Below, piece after piece: positions 41,578-51,641 of a stretch of 64,000 nucleotides of DNA. The translations under genes were made by a program, and so were the position numbers. The DNA is taken from positions 102,578 through 166,577 of the forward strand of contig MSJI02000748.1 of NCBI GenBank assembly GCA_001931905.2. Reading direction: 5' to 3'. The DNA is from Cladosporium sp. IMV 00045. Lineage: Eukaryota; Ascomycota; Dothideomycetes; Cladosporiales; Cladosporiaceae. A model generated the notes under the pieces. The model was not told where the DNA came from. It did no database searches and was given only the letters and a program-made list of their open reading frames with translations. Position 1 is the first letter of the stretch. The number at the start of each line of letters is the position of its first letter.

Positions 41578-43261
41578 ATGAATGTTGAGATCAGACAATC
41601 AGACATAGAAGGTGCCGGTCGGGGCCTCTTCGCCCTCAAAGGGTTTCAACCGGGCGATATCGTCCACACCATCGCCCGACCAGCCGTTGCAGAATTAGAC
41701 ACAGAACGCCTGCAAGACACCTGCGCATGGTGTTTCTACAAAGGAGCCTCGGAGGTCGAACGCCAGCAAGCTGAAGCATTGGGCTTACCAGAGGTGAAAG
41801 TCGATACCAAAGCTTGCACGGGTTGCCGCAAAGTGAGATATTGCTCTCGGATTTGCCAGAGCAAAGCCTGGAAGCGCGAGCACAAGCATGAGTGTAAAAT
41901 TATCGGTGTGTCCGGCCGTCCTGATCTTCCTCATGGCGTTCGTGCTGCGATCAAGCTGCTCGGAAGGTTGAAGGCGGATCCTGATGGGAAGGATGAGGCA
42001 CTTTTGGATATCTTGCAGTTCAAGCCTGCTGTAGATGGCAAAGCTCTGGAATGGATTCAAGCACACCAGGAGCAGAAATGGGAAGATTTCAACATGCTTG
42101 CTTATGGCGCGTGGAAGTATTCTGGAGAGCCTGATCTTGGAAAGATCGATTCTCAGGCGGTTTGCAAGGCTTTCTTCTTCAATGTAAGTGCTAATAACGA
42201 CTGTACGCCACTCGATAGACTCTAACCCACTGTGATAGGTCAACTGCAACACCGTCGCCCTCACAAGCCCCTTGGACGACATCTCCCTCGGTCTCGGATT
42301 CGACAACATAGTCTGCAGCGCCAACCACAGCTGCGAGCCCAACCTCGTCGTTTTCTTCAACCAGCCCCAAATCCTTCTCCGCGCCCTCAAGCCCATCAAA
42401 AAGGGCGACGAGCTCTTCATCAAATACGTCGACACCACCAACCCCTTCAGCGTTCGCCAAGCCGAACTCAGCAACCAATACCTGTTCAGCTGCCGCTGCA
42501 GCAAATGCCGCAAAGGCGCCACTTTCCCCGAAGACAAGCTCCTCCTCCCCGCCGACCAGCTGAAACCCATCTTCGTCACGCAAGCCGATAACCTGGTCAA
42601 ACGACACGAGAAGGAACTGCACAAATTCTTCGTCCCCGCCACCCCAGCCGAAGCCCAACGCCGCGTCTCCGCCATCCAAGCCGAAGCCTTCGCCGTCTCT
42701 GGCACCACCTTCGACTACCAAAAAGGAAACACGACCGCCACCGAGGAAGAAATCAAAGACGCGCTGAAACTCTGCCTCAACTCCGGCATGTGGTCGTACA
42801 CACGCCAACCCGTGCCCCACCTCCTCCGTCAACTGCTCGTGCACTACCTCTCCGCGGGCGAAGTGTACCGCGCGTGGCGCATCGGGGCCAAAAAGCACTT
42901 CGAGTGCTCGCCCGCGCTGTTCCCGCAGCCCTTCTATCCGGACCGCGTGATCGACTGCTGGATGATGGCGAACGTGACGAAGGCGCTGTGCGGGAACGAG
43001 GCGACGAGGGAGATTTACCAGGAAACGAAGAAAGGTGGCTTGGATTTGCAGGTTGTGTTTTTGGGTTTCATGCTCGAGCTGCATGATAATATCGACAAGA
43101 GCTATGGGTGGGAGTCGCCGTTTGGCAAGGTCGTCGCGGAGGCTTACAAGCAGGTTATGGACAGTGTGCCGGACCCGGTTGAGAAGATTCGCGAGGCGGT
43201 GAAGGAGACGTGGCCCAAGTTGGAGGCCGTGGCGAAGAATGTTGATGTCCTGATGCTGTGA
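41578..43261 (+). CDS. SET and MYND domain protein, probable protein lysine methyltransferase
   Basis: Exons 41578-42183 and 42239-43261 encode 542 residues; the 55-nt intron runs gtaagt...gatag with branch ctaac. The first SET half opens the protein (IRQSDIEGAGRGLFA), is interrupted by a MYND zinc finger at about 50-106 (CAWC, then CTGCRKVRYCSRICQSKAWKREHKHEC), and resumes with NHSCEPNLVVFF at about 230 and ELFIKYVD. A cysteine-rich post-SET follows (CRCSKC), then a helical TPR-like C-terminal region. This is the SMYD architecture. NHSC and the following Tyr-containing block would bind S-adenosylmethionine and the substrate lysine. Human SMYDs methylate histones and cytosolic proteins; the target here is unknown. 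No localisation signal is visible. Confidence 0.87.
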
Positions 43262-43583
43262 GCTATGGTTTACATGAGTTTAGCAGAAAGTGAGCTGAGA
43301 ATGGGATTGAACAAAAAGAAAAGTTGGTCTGTAAAAATAAGAATGAGGATCAGTTCATGCCTGTACATGACACATTAAGATCAAATTAATTCGATGCTGC
43401 TTATCCGTAAGGGACAAATGCAGAGGCAGGTAAAGTCTTTACGAACTGGCGAACGTAGGGCTAAGTTTTGGGTATCATTTCGCAAATTTTCCAATCCAAC
43501 ACCAACAACATAAATGAAAAAGCTTCCGAGATCCAATCGTTCGACCTCTTCCACCGAGATAACGCAAACTGCATGCATGCCGA
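43262..43583. other. Convergent 3' gap
   Basis: 322 bp between two stop codons. AT-rich, with no gene seen. Confidence 0.45.
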
Positions 43584-45224
43584 TCAAGCCACGGGCGGTC
43601 CGTCAAACTCGTACACGGCGCCACGCTTGCTCAACACCGTTCCCAAGCCCTCCATAACCTCTGCCTGGAAAGGCTCGAAGGGGACCCTCTCGCCATCGAT
43701 AGCGATGTAGCCTTCCTTTTCTTTACCGGCGCCACCAAGCCAGCGGCTGAATTTCGCTTTCAGGCCTTTCTTTTCATTTCCGGAAAGCAGACGTGGCGTG
43801 ATGCGGTAGCCGGTGACTTTGCGGTAGTTGACTTCTGGAAAGTTCATGAGGGTGCCGTGTTCGACGTTGGTGAGCATTCGCAAAGCCGTCAAGCGCGGGA
43901 CGAGACCGTCGATCGTGATGAGATCCAGTTTCCCGTCGGCTGGGAGAGCAACGGGGAAGAATGGCGTGTCGGGGGACATGTAGGCCATGTTGCCTGTATA
44001 AAAATTTCCTAGAGTCGGTAGATCGTGAGTCTGGAACGCAGATGGTAAGGCATCGGTGATGGTGCCATAGCGGAGTGTAGGTAGTCCCTGGTCGTCGGTT
44101 GTTGTGGCAGCGGGGATGGAGGACTCCTCTGAATCAGACTCGGAGCCTTGAGAAAGCTTCTTGGCTGTCGATATGTCGTAATCTTCGATGAAGCGACGAT
44201 GGTTCTCCTGGATTGCGTGTTTGTTGTCCGTGTCCAGCGCGAAACTCAGCTCTGCAGGATAGACAGTTTGTCCTAATAATCGTACCAGGAAGCCCCAAGT
44301 GAATCGGAAAGGACCCATCCAGCGGAGACTATCGGTTCCCAGATCACACTCGGCGATGATGCCCACTGCTTGTGACAGGAAGCTGTAGTATCTTTGATCT
44401 CCTTGAGTGATAGCAGTCAAATCCAGAGGCGATTTGACACCCTTGACAACAGCCACCGCCGCCATCGAAGGCGAGTCCGTTCCATTCAAATTCAAACTCA
44501 TCGCATTTCCACTTCCGCACGGCAGTTGCACGACAGCCACCTCTCTCAGCGCCCTTGTCGCATCCTTCTGTTTCGCAAGACCATTGAATACCTCATGCGG
44601 CAGCCCATCGCCACTCGCACACGCAATGGCATCGAAAGCGTCCACATCGATCTTCTCCGCAATCTCCACTGCATGCCCCCGATACGCAGTCTTCTCCACA
44701 TCTACCTCGCATTTGGCGGCCGCAAAGATCGGCTCGATCTCCCGCGTCCACAGCTTCTGCGCATAACCCTGACCTCCGAATGGGTTGACGAGGACCTTGA
44801 TCTTCTTGCGCCGCTTGACGGCTACAGGGTATGCGCGATCGAGCAGCGCATCCACCCACGCCTTCGCATGCGCGTGCATGCTCTTGTCCGTCAAGGTGTA
44901 CCGCACATGGCCGACTCGGCACGCCTTCTTCCCCGTAGGCTGGGCGTAGGTCACATCAACCTCGAAATCTTCCAGAGTCGCCCATAGTACGTTGTAGAAA
45001 GGTATGGCGCGGGTGGTTTTGCTCAGTTGCGGGAGGAGACCGCAGCAGTTGCGCGGCTCGCGGCGGTGGACGAGGCCTTCATCGAGCACGATGAGGGCGT
45101 CGGTGCCCAGGGTGAGAGTCGCGTTGCGGTCGACGGTCAGGACCGATTGTAATTGTGAGCCGGCCTGGTCGGAGCCAGAGGGATCGTCGAATGGGTTCGG
45201 CTCGGCAGGGACGGCGGTTGACAT
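43584..45224 (-). CDS. LCB4: Sphingoid long-chain base kinase, Lcb4/Lcb5-like
   Basis: Single exon of 546 residues from the ATG at 45224 (MSTAVPAEPNPFDDPSG); the frame continues upstream without another ATG. A PH-like N-terminal region (about 30-130) precedes the diacylglycerol-kinase catalytic fold, with VNPFGGQG at 146-153, the nucleotide-binding SGDGLPHEVFNG at 204-215 and LPCGSGNAM soon after. The enzyme transfers phosphate from ATP to the C1 hydroxyl of dihydrosphingosine and phytosphingosine, making signalling lipids that the Dpl1 lyase can then degrade. A low-complexity acidic insert (about 365-400, GSESDSEESS) interrupts the C-terminal half, as in fungal kinases. No membrane span; yeast relatives attach peripherally to membranes. 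Confidence 0.92.
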   Translation of the reverse strand: MSTAVPAEPNPFDDPSGSDQAGSQLQSVLTVDRNATLTLGTDALIVLDEGLVHRREPRNCCGLLPQLSKTTRAIPFYNVLWATLEDFEVDVTYAQPTGKKACRVGHVRYTLTDKSMHAHAKAWVDALLDRAYPVAVKRRKKIKVLVNPFGGQGYAQKLWTREIEPIFAAAKCEVDVEKTAYRGHAVEIAEKIDVDAFDAIACASGDGLPHEVFNGLAKQKDATRALREVAVVQLPCGSGNAMSLNLNGTDSPSMAAVAVVKGVKSPLDLTAITQGDQRYYSFLSQAVGIIAECDLGTDSLRWMGPFRFTWGFLVRLLGQTVYPAELSFALDTDNKHAIQENHRRFIEDYDISTAKKLSQGSESDSEESSIPAATTTDDQGLPTLRYGTITDALPSAFQTHDLPTLGNFYTGNMAYMSPDTPFFPVALPADGKLDLITIDGLVPRLTALRMLTNVEHGTLMNFPEVNYRKVTGYRITPRLLSGNEKKGLKAKFSRWLGGAGKEKEGYIAIDGERVPFEPFQAEVMEGLGTVLSKRGAVYEFDGPPVA

Positions 45225-45645
45225 TTGCGCGGTGTGGCTGAGCGAGTGGAAGCGCAATCCTCGGGTCGGGCGGGCGCAGAAAAACAATGACAGGCGTAAA
45301 TGTTATAACGACAGACTGGAGGGAGACAGCAGAGAGGGAGGAAAGTAGTGAATTCAGCAAGCAAGGAAATCAAGGGACAAAGGGCAAACCTTGTTGATCA
45401 CGACGACTCGCTTACTTCTCTCTCGCTCTCTCGCTCTCTGACCCTCCCTGCCGTCGTCAGCCCAGTGCGGGTCTCGCCGCGGCAGAGATGTGGATGAAGG
45501 ATGCGCGTTCTCGGTCACGGGTTGTCAATACGACGTTACATGTTGATTAATGGGAATTTCATGCTTGTGTGGTTCGATGTGAATCATCAAGAATACGATA
45601 TTACCACATCGAGGTATACTTTGCAGAAGGTATTGTTGTCTATTT
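45225..45645. promoter_or_regulatory. Upstream region of the sphingoid base kinase gene
   Basis: 421 bp between the kinase start and the stop codon of the next leftward gene. A striking pyrimidine run (tctctctcgctctctcgctc) lies at about 45416-45437, i.e. a GA-rich tract on the transcribed strand. Such tracts are common in fungal promoters and leaders. Confidence 0.4.
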
Positions 45646-47317
45646 CTATCGCTCGACTGCACTCTTTCGCCGTCCCCGCTTGCACTCTACACTAGCCTGC
45701 GATTCAATGCTTGGTCTTCGCTTCTTCTGCAGCTTTCTACCCGTACTTCCCACACTGCTAGATCTCGACCTCGTTCTATATTTCTGCAGACTGATGGGTG
45801 GCAACGAGTAGTGCTGCTTCTCTGGCGGCGGCGATACGGGTGGCAACACCGGTTTCAGCGAGCCAGGTTTCAAAATCTCAAAGCCCGTTCCATGACCTCG
45901 GACAACTTGCGAGAAGCGCCGCTCTTTCTCGAATGACGGCCGGATCGCCCCGGCTGCTGTATGGTCTGATATTGCTTTTGCCGGCGATTCCGCTGGCGGC
46001 GTGGGTTTGCTCGCGGTATTTGGTGAGTTAGCTGCCGACATAGTGGGTGAATCGCCATTTGCTCGCTTTTTCTGCACTTCTTCGAGTGAAGGGAGACTAG
46101 CAGGCCGTGGCAGTGAAGGTGCAGTCTGCACGAATTGTGCAAAAGGCGTTACAACTGGTATACTCGAACGACGGACGGCAGCTGGTAAGGCGGCAACCTC
46201 TGGTGGCGAGGGTTTATGCCTTGGAGATGATGGTGTCGATGTTGCTTTGCTTGCAGGCCTGGCGCCGAGATACCCACTGTCTTCTGGATCTGACGATGTG
46301 ACAGCATCGCTGGCGTAGCCTGTATAATCCATGCTGTGCGTAGGCTTTCGTGTACGAGGAGTAAGTTGGCCAGTCTCTGCCGCCTGAGATACTCGATGGC
46401 TGTTGAGCAGCTCGAAGTCGACAGAACGATGGCGTGGCCGGACCTGACGGCTTTGATTGAGCAGTTTAGGCGCAGCCGATGTTATCGGACCAGAGTCACT
46501 GCTGCTTTCGCCGCTGCTTGATTGACTGTAAGACTCGCTGCTGCTTCCACCATGTGATGCTTGCAGATTTGGATATGTAGATGCGCGGTACACGGCCTCA
46601 ATCCCCTCAAAGGTTTGCACGCTCGCTGTTTGCCGATAAAGAGAGTGATTCCCTGTGTATCTTGCGAATGATGGTGGAGGATGTCGACTTTTGTTCCGTT
46701 CGCTTGCGGGCAGCTTTTGCTTTGTTGTACCATTTGTGGGATCGCTCAGTCGATTTCGATTTGGTATTGCGCAGCTAGACCGCGAGGTTTTCGGCTGTGC
46801 AGTGCTGATATTGGAGTCTGAACCTGCGTGGCTGTTCCTCAAACGTTCAATATGTTCCTGCTCCTGCTGCGGTTCCTGCTTCTCAAGATCCCCCTCAGCG
46901 ACTTTCTTCGGCATGAAGTCCCAAATCGAAGAACCCGTCGATCCCTTATGAATCGACGGCTCCGGAATATTCTCCCTCGAAACCCACACGCCTTCAACTT
47001 CCACGCCTCTCTCAAGCGCTCGAATCCCAAACGGCACCTCATCAGCACGAGGAACGCCAGGTCCACGGCGGCGCTGGCTCATTTCTCGATGTAGGGCTTG
47101 ATCTTTTCTTTCTTTTTCGGCGATCGCAGAGTGTTTGCGGAGTTGCCAGTGCGTGTAAGCTAGCTTTGCGCCGCCTAGGATTATTGTGAGAGCGATGCCG
47201 CAACCCAGTATCTGCTGATGTCAGTGAACGGGCGAATGTGAGGTAAATGTGCAGCAGGGGACTCACGAATGTAAATTTCTGCCATATCTCCCACCCGTTG
47301 AAGAATTCTTTCGCCAT
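45646..47317 (-). CDS. Conserved fungal one-pass membrane protein with a long disordered tail
   Basis: Exons 47317-47267 and 47211-45646 encode 538 residues; the 55-nt intron runs gtgagt...cagcag. Exon 1 encodes only MAKEFFNGWEIWQKFTF. Exon 2 begins with a hydrophobic span (about 18-37, ILGCGIALTIILGGAKLAY), then a basic juxtamembrane helix and the conserved block VPFGIRALERGVEVEGVWVSR (near 78-98). The remaining 430 residues are Ser/Pro/Lys-rich, presumably disordered, phosphorylatable and cytosolic. The first two blocks match, in my recollection, an uncharacterised protein found across filamentous ascomycetes. I know no function, and nothing in it suggests an enzyme. The C-terminus is basic (KKRRPS, KRGRRKS). 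Confidence 0.78.
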
Positions 47318-48741
47318 TGTAGATATATGGCCTTATGTTGTCGAGCGCTGATTAGCGCATGGCTCGGGGTGTCGGCGGTACTCGAGGAAGGAGCGATCGA
47401 GGGTATGAGGGCTGAAGTGGGTTATGGCGACTGGCTTCGAGACGCAGTAATTGAATGAAACTCGTAACGATTGACGCCACTCAATCGCAACAAGTCCGTC
47501 TAAGAAGGGACTGAAGTGACCAGCGGAGGTTTTGTAAGAACGCAATAATTAGCGCACCATGTGGTGAACCCGAGATCGCAAGCCCATGTAGCAGACCTCG
47601 AAGAAAAGCGAAGTGTAAATCATAAACACAAATCAGCGCGAGCTGTCAATGGCGGGCAGGAATGAACAGTATGAGCTTCAGATCAACCATTGGCGCTCCC
47701 TGCGCTTGTTTAGCGAAGATGTATAACCCAAGCCCATTCCGAGAGGTAGGAAGCGAAGCGGTGAAAGGCCACGAGAGAGAACGAAGAAGACAGGCACACC
47801 TCTGTGCTGGCTCTGATAGAAGGGACTGGTGCAAAGAAAGTTGTCTCTCACGAAATGAACGAAGACGCGAGATGTGTCCCTTGATGACCCATGATCATCT
47901 TCTTTGCTGCACTTACCTATCTAGAAGTAGCAAAGAGCGGACATACCATGATCTCCATGTCGCGCGTGGAGGATTCCCGACAGTGTGGGAGAGACAGTGG
48001 AGGGACATGGCAAACCTTGCGAGCGGTGCGACGGGAGGCCGATCTGGTGGTGGGCAGGGGTGGCTTTTTTCTCGTCGTGCATGTCTTTTGATTCCGTGGT
48101 TGTGATACTGTCGGCATGCAGAATTGCCAGGTACTTCCCGAGTGTCGGGTTTGTCTTCGTCTATAGCCATGATTCTGCAACCAAGCACGAGAAGATGACG
48201 GGTTTTTTGCAAGCTGCTCCGAATGATGCTCGTCACGATGTGCTGATTTCCCAGTTCCTCGAGCGTACATGCAGAATGTGTACTACGAAGCAATGGTGCG
48301 ACGTCCAAACAGAGGCGTTCAAGCGCAAGGCTTTGGTGGCTGGTCTAAGCCAAGTTCAGGGGTGTCTGCAGAACGCCTTGCATCGGATGTAATGTGCCAT
48401 GCAGCTATGCGGGATGAGATACAGGAACATGAGCAATGAAGGGTGATCTGTTAGAAATTGGAGTGTCGATATTTTTGATGCTTCTGCTCTGCCTGGCCAG
48501 TATTTGGTGAAGTCCACTCCAACAGTGGAAATATGGCAGGGCGTGGACAACAAAATGAGTATTCGAAACCCCGTTGATTTTCCATTATTTCGATCTCTTC
48601 GATCAGTCGACTCGAACACTAATCCCTTCAATGTGGGAGTTCAAGTCTTGTGATTTTGCTTAATAGAAATTGGACATTGCCTGCTTTGGTGCAAAAGTTC
48701 GTTCCCTTTCGAAGCTCCAAGTCAACAAGTCATACAAAAAC
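47318..48741. other. Gene-free spacer left of the initiator tRNA
   Basis: 1.4 kb with overlapping frames on both strands (up to 147 codons) that look random. No family or splice structure recognised. The leftmost part is the promoter of the membrane-protein gene. Confidence 0.45.
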
Positions 48742-48747
48742 AAAAAA
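48742..48747 (-). terminator. RNA polymerase III terminator (T6)
   Basis: Six A on the plus strand, thus TTTTTT in the direction of the initiator tRNA, beginning 3 bp past its discriminator base. A second run of five T follows after one G. Confidence 0.85.
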
Positions 48748-48785
48748 GATAGCTGAGAATGGTTTCGATCCATTGCCCTCCGGGT

Positions 48786-48805
48786 TGCTTCGGAGTGTTA
48801 TTTCC
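48786..48805 (-). other. Canonical 20-nt tRNA intron at position 37/38
   Basis: The insert begins GGAAATAACA just after base 37 and leaves the seven-base loop CTCATAA when removed. Position and size fit removal by the Sen (TSEN) endonuclease and ligation by Trl1-type ligase. Its exact borders could shift by one A. Confidence 0.75.
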
Positions 48806-48816
48806 TATGAGCCCGG

Positions 48817-48885
48817 CTATTTGTCGGATTAGTAATCATTCGATTATATTGTTGATGATATCAACTTGGGATGTTGTAGACATAC
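48817..48885 (-). other. 69-nt spliceosomal-intron-like insert between D arm and anticodon arm of tRNA-iMet
   Basis: Starts GTATGT, carries the branch-like TTACTAATC (likely branch A at 48829) and ends ATAG 12 nt further on. Length and all three signals are those of the protein-gene introns in this window (51-108 nt; GTATGT donors at 7866 and 11690). It also contains a small palindrome (48851-48865) forming a 6-bp hairpin. Neither end has the bulge-helix-bulge context of endonuclease-cut introns that I can see. Alternatives are a disabling insertion in a spare tRNA copy, or an ectopic intron cut by another enzyme. Confidence 0.55.
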
Positions 48886-48910
48886 CGCGCTTCCGCTGCG
48901 CCACTCAGCT

Positions 48911-49962
48911 AGTGATTGAACTGCGTGGTTCGATGATGTCAAACGGAGGTCTGTAATTTATGAAGTGCGCAAATTTGGTCTCATCCCATCACCCGCAAGC
49001 TCGCATTGCTTCCAGATAACGATAGAGCAGAACAACTCAGTCAAACAAGCCAGAATATGCCGAGGAAGACAGAGGCACGTTTCCTGAGAATAATAGAGAA
49101 TAACAACGCGGCAGAGCTTGAAGGTAAGGAAGAACCCTTTCATCAACATGGGAGTGATGATCAGTTGGAGAAATACTTGGCACAGCATGTTGGCTTCGTT
49201 TGCCGACGAGTCTTCGACGTCACGAACTCTACCGCCATGTGGCACGTTCTCGACCATTAAATTGAGGAGAAGTTGAATTGAGATTGGTCTGCATCGATTC
49301 TTGCTTTATCGCAACTATGGGTGTATGTTATTCGCAAGGTTTACTTGCGATGGGGCGGACTCTATTTGTCCGATAACAGTATTCGTGGGTCAAAACCTCA
49401 GCAGTTGTTCCCCATGGCCGGCACTCAGCCAGGTCGCTCGCGCGCGCTATGAGCTTTCAGCTTCCTGGAGATTAGACGGCCACAATGCACAGAATAGCAT
49501 CAGTGCTATCTTTCTACATCTCGACGCCGCGGCCAATGTTCAAAAGTCGTACTATCGTCTTCAAATCAGGTTCATTTGGCATTCTCGCGTAGTCAGACTA
49601 AGAACGTGGGATTTCAAAGCATGCGAACGTGGCTTGTAAGCTTCATGAGCCCAAGTCTGGATGTCTGACTGCAGATCCGATCCGAACAAGGTTGCAGACC
49701 GAAAGCAAGGAGAGAGTATAACCATATGAAGACGTGCGAAACTGATATGGTTGAGAGGGCTCACTTTGTCTAGCCGGCAATCGATCACTTGGCATGAAAC
49801 ATCCACCTTGAAGATCACGACCATGCCGAGCAATAAGCCCGTTTCTATCTCCGAAGGGCCCTGTCTCAGTGATATATCATCATCTCCCGCTCTCTGCCGG
49901 TTTGCAGATTCAGGTTCCTTTTACGTCTATTTCACAATTAACTTCGTGTATAACTCAAAATC
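48911..49962. other. Spacer upstream of tRNA-iMet and of the dienelactone hydrolase gene
   Basis: About 1.05 kb without a supported gene. The right end holds the hydrolase promoter. An 84-codon plus-strand frame at 49006-49260 has no recognisable features. Confidence 0.45.
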
Positions 49963-50935
49963 ATGAAAACCGATATCTATTACACCGCAGCCGCGTTGCT
50001 GGCGAGCGGTATCAACACTGCCAATGCACTTAATCTCAAGTCTGAGCATGCCGGCAGCGTGATCAGCCGGGTGCATGGGAGCACCCCGGATGGCGTACTG
50101 CACAATGGTACTGCTTCTGGTCGAACAGTATCGCTGGGCAATGGTATGCTGCTCTCTAACCTATATTGACGACGCACTCGCGGTGCTAACAATGTCCTCC
50201 AGAAACCGGCTACGTTACGCTTCCACCTGGTGGCCGCGCAAATGCAAAGGCTGCCGTCTTGTATATGACAGACATCTTCGGCAATGCATTGATCAATAAC
50301 AAGCTGTTTGTCTACCGGATTGAAGACCATTCAATGTGCGACTTAAACTGACAACCTGCAGCCTCGCGGACAGCATCGCCAAAGCCGGATACCTTGTCGT
50401 TATGCCTGATCTCTTCCGTGGCGAGCCAGTACCCGCTGATGCACTCTCGGATCCTGCATCAAACTTCAGTCTTCCAGACTGGCAGCAGCGTCACCCTCAA
50501 GCCGAGATTGAATCCATCATCGACACTACCATCAACTCCATCCGCACCACTTACAACTCTTCAAACATCGGTTCTGTCGGCTACTGTTTCGGCGGCCGCT
50601 ACGTCGCACGGTACCTCGCCGAAGGCAAAGGTATCAATGCCGGTTTCGCTGCCCATCCTTCCAACACTCAAGCCGAAGAGTGGGATGCAATCGCCTCGCC
50701 TATCGCCATTGCCTTTGGAGATTTGGACGAGAGCAACACGCCCGAGAACCGAACGAACATTGAGGAGATCTTCTTCGATGGTAACAAGACTTATCAGACG
50801 TCCTTGTACTCGAATGCTGAGCATGGCTTTGCTGTAAGGACTAACTTGACCGACAAGCAGAAGGCTTTCGCGCAGGAGGGTGCTTACTTCCAGGCTGTGA
50901 GGTGGCTCGATGCTTGGGTTGATGGCCAGGAGTAA
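49963..50935 (+). CDS. Secreted dienelactone hydrolase family protein
   Basis: Exons 49963-50143, 50203-50305 and 50362-50935 encode 285 residues. Introns are 59 nt (gtatgc...tccag) and 56 nt (gtttgt, branch actgac, end tgcag), and the second restores NNKLLADSIAKAGY. A probable signal peptide covers 1-22 (TAAALLASGINTANA). The alpha/beta-hydrolase core follows, with the nucleophile Cys170 in GSVGYCFGG, Asp215 in AFGDLD and His249 in AEHGF: the Cys-Asp-His triad of the family. Classical members open the lactone ring of 4-carboxymethylenebutenolides in aromatic catabolism; secreted fungal ones have mostly unknown ester or lactone substrates. Several N-x-S/T sites fit passage through the secretory pathway. 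Confidence 0.85.
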
Positions 50936-51641
50936 GACTTTGGTCTTGAAAGCGAGTATGCGGTCTGATGGTCTTTGTAGATTCCACTTCTGATTACTCC
51001 GTGGTGTTCCGCTGATGCTCTAACGATATTTTGTGAATCGACGAAGGTTGTATATGAGATTTTTCTAACGGACTTTAACCTATGAGTGTCTATATTGAGA
51101 AAGTAATCCAAAAGCTCGTAGCTTTGATCTTTCGCTTCAGGCAGTGTCGCAAGTGTACGTATTGCGACTGGTGGCCTGTTCGTTTGATCGACGTATCACT
51201 TGTCTCAACGCATAGTCTGGCAACTGGTTTTATCAATCACCTGCCGTCGACCATGATGATTCTCGCGCCATCATCCCTGCGTCACTGTAATTCCACCTAT
51301 CATAGACAATTATACAATCCGACGACGACAGACTCCCAAATGATCACCAGAAAAAAGTGGATATAGCCTAAACGATGCCGTGTTCCCCTCTCTTACTTCC
51401 TAACCCCGCAAGACAACGAACGGACTTAAACAACGTAACACCATATCACGCAAGCATAACCAAATGCATGCCACGCATTTCAAATCTGTTCTAGTGCCAG
51501 AGAATCACCAATCCTTCGAATGAGAATCGTACAACCCTAGCTCCAAATACTTTACGTTTGAATCGTTTAACGCTTTCCTGCTCTCATCCCCCCAATCGCC
51601 ACCTCCAAGGTCCCAATAAACCAACCAACAAAACCCCAACA
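50936..51641. other. Spacer with hydrolase 3' UTR and reductase promoter
   Basis: 706 bp between two genes on the same strand. The part before 51642 is CA/CT-rich (tcatccccccaatcgccacctcc), like a leader. Nothing else was recognised. Confidence 0.45.

Larger units (their letters stand above)
48750..48910 (-). tRNA. Initiator tRNA-Met (CAU) with two insertions
   Basis: Read from 48910 to 48750. Removing 69 nt (48885-48817) and 20 nt (48805-48786) leaves a perfect 72-nt initiator tRNA. The acceptor stem is AGCTGAG/CTCAGCT with discriminator A, the D stem GCGC/GCGC with loop AGCGGAA, the anticodon arm CCGGG-CTCATAA-CCCGG, and the T arm AATGG-ATCGAAA-CCATT. All 21 stem pairs are Watson-Crick. 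Eukaryotic initiator traits are present: the A1-U72 pair, and A54 and A60 in the T loop instead of the usual TTC start. The 20-nt insert follows the base 3' of the anticodon (37/38), the normal site for the tRNA splicing endonuclease. The 69-nt insert lies between bases 26 and 27, where nuclear tRNA introns are not expected. A and B boxes are intact but about 90 bp further apart than usual. Confidence 0.9.

Noticed and set aside
42191..43084. 297-codon minus-strand open frame antisense to the SET/MYND gene
   Set aside because: The sense strand has clear domain motifs and splice sites; the antisense frame has none.
47662..48105. 147-codon plus-strand frame
   Set aside because: No recognisable family, random-looking composition and several equally long overlapping frames on both strands.
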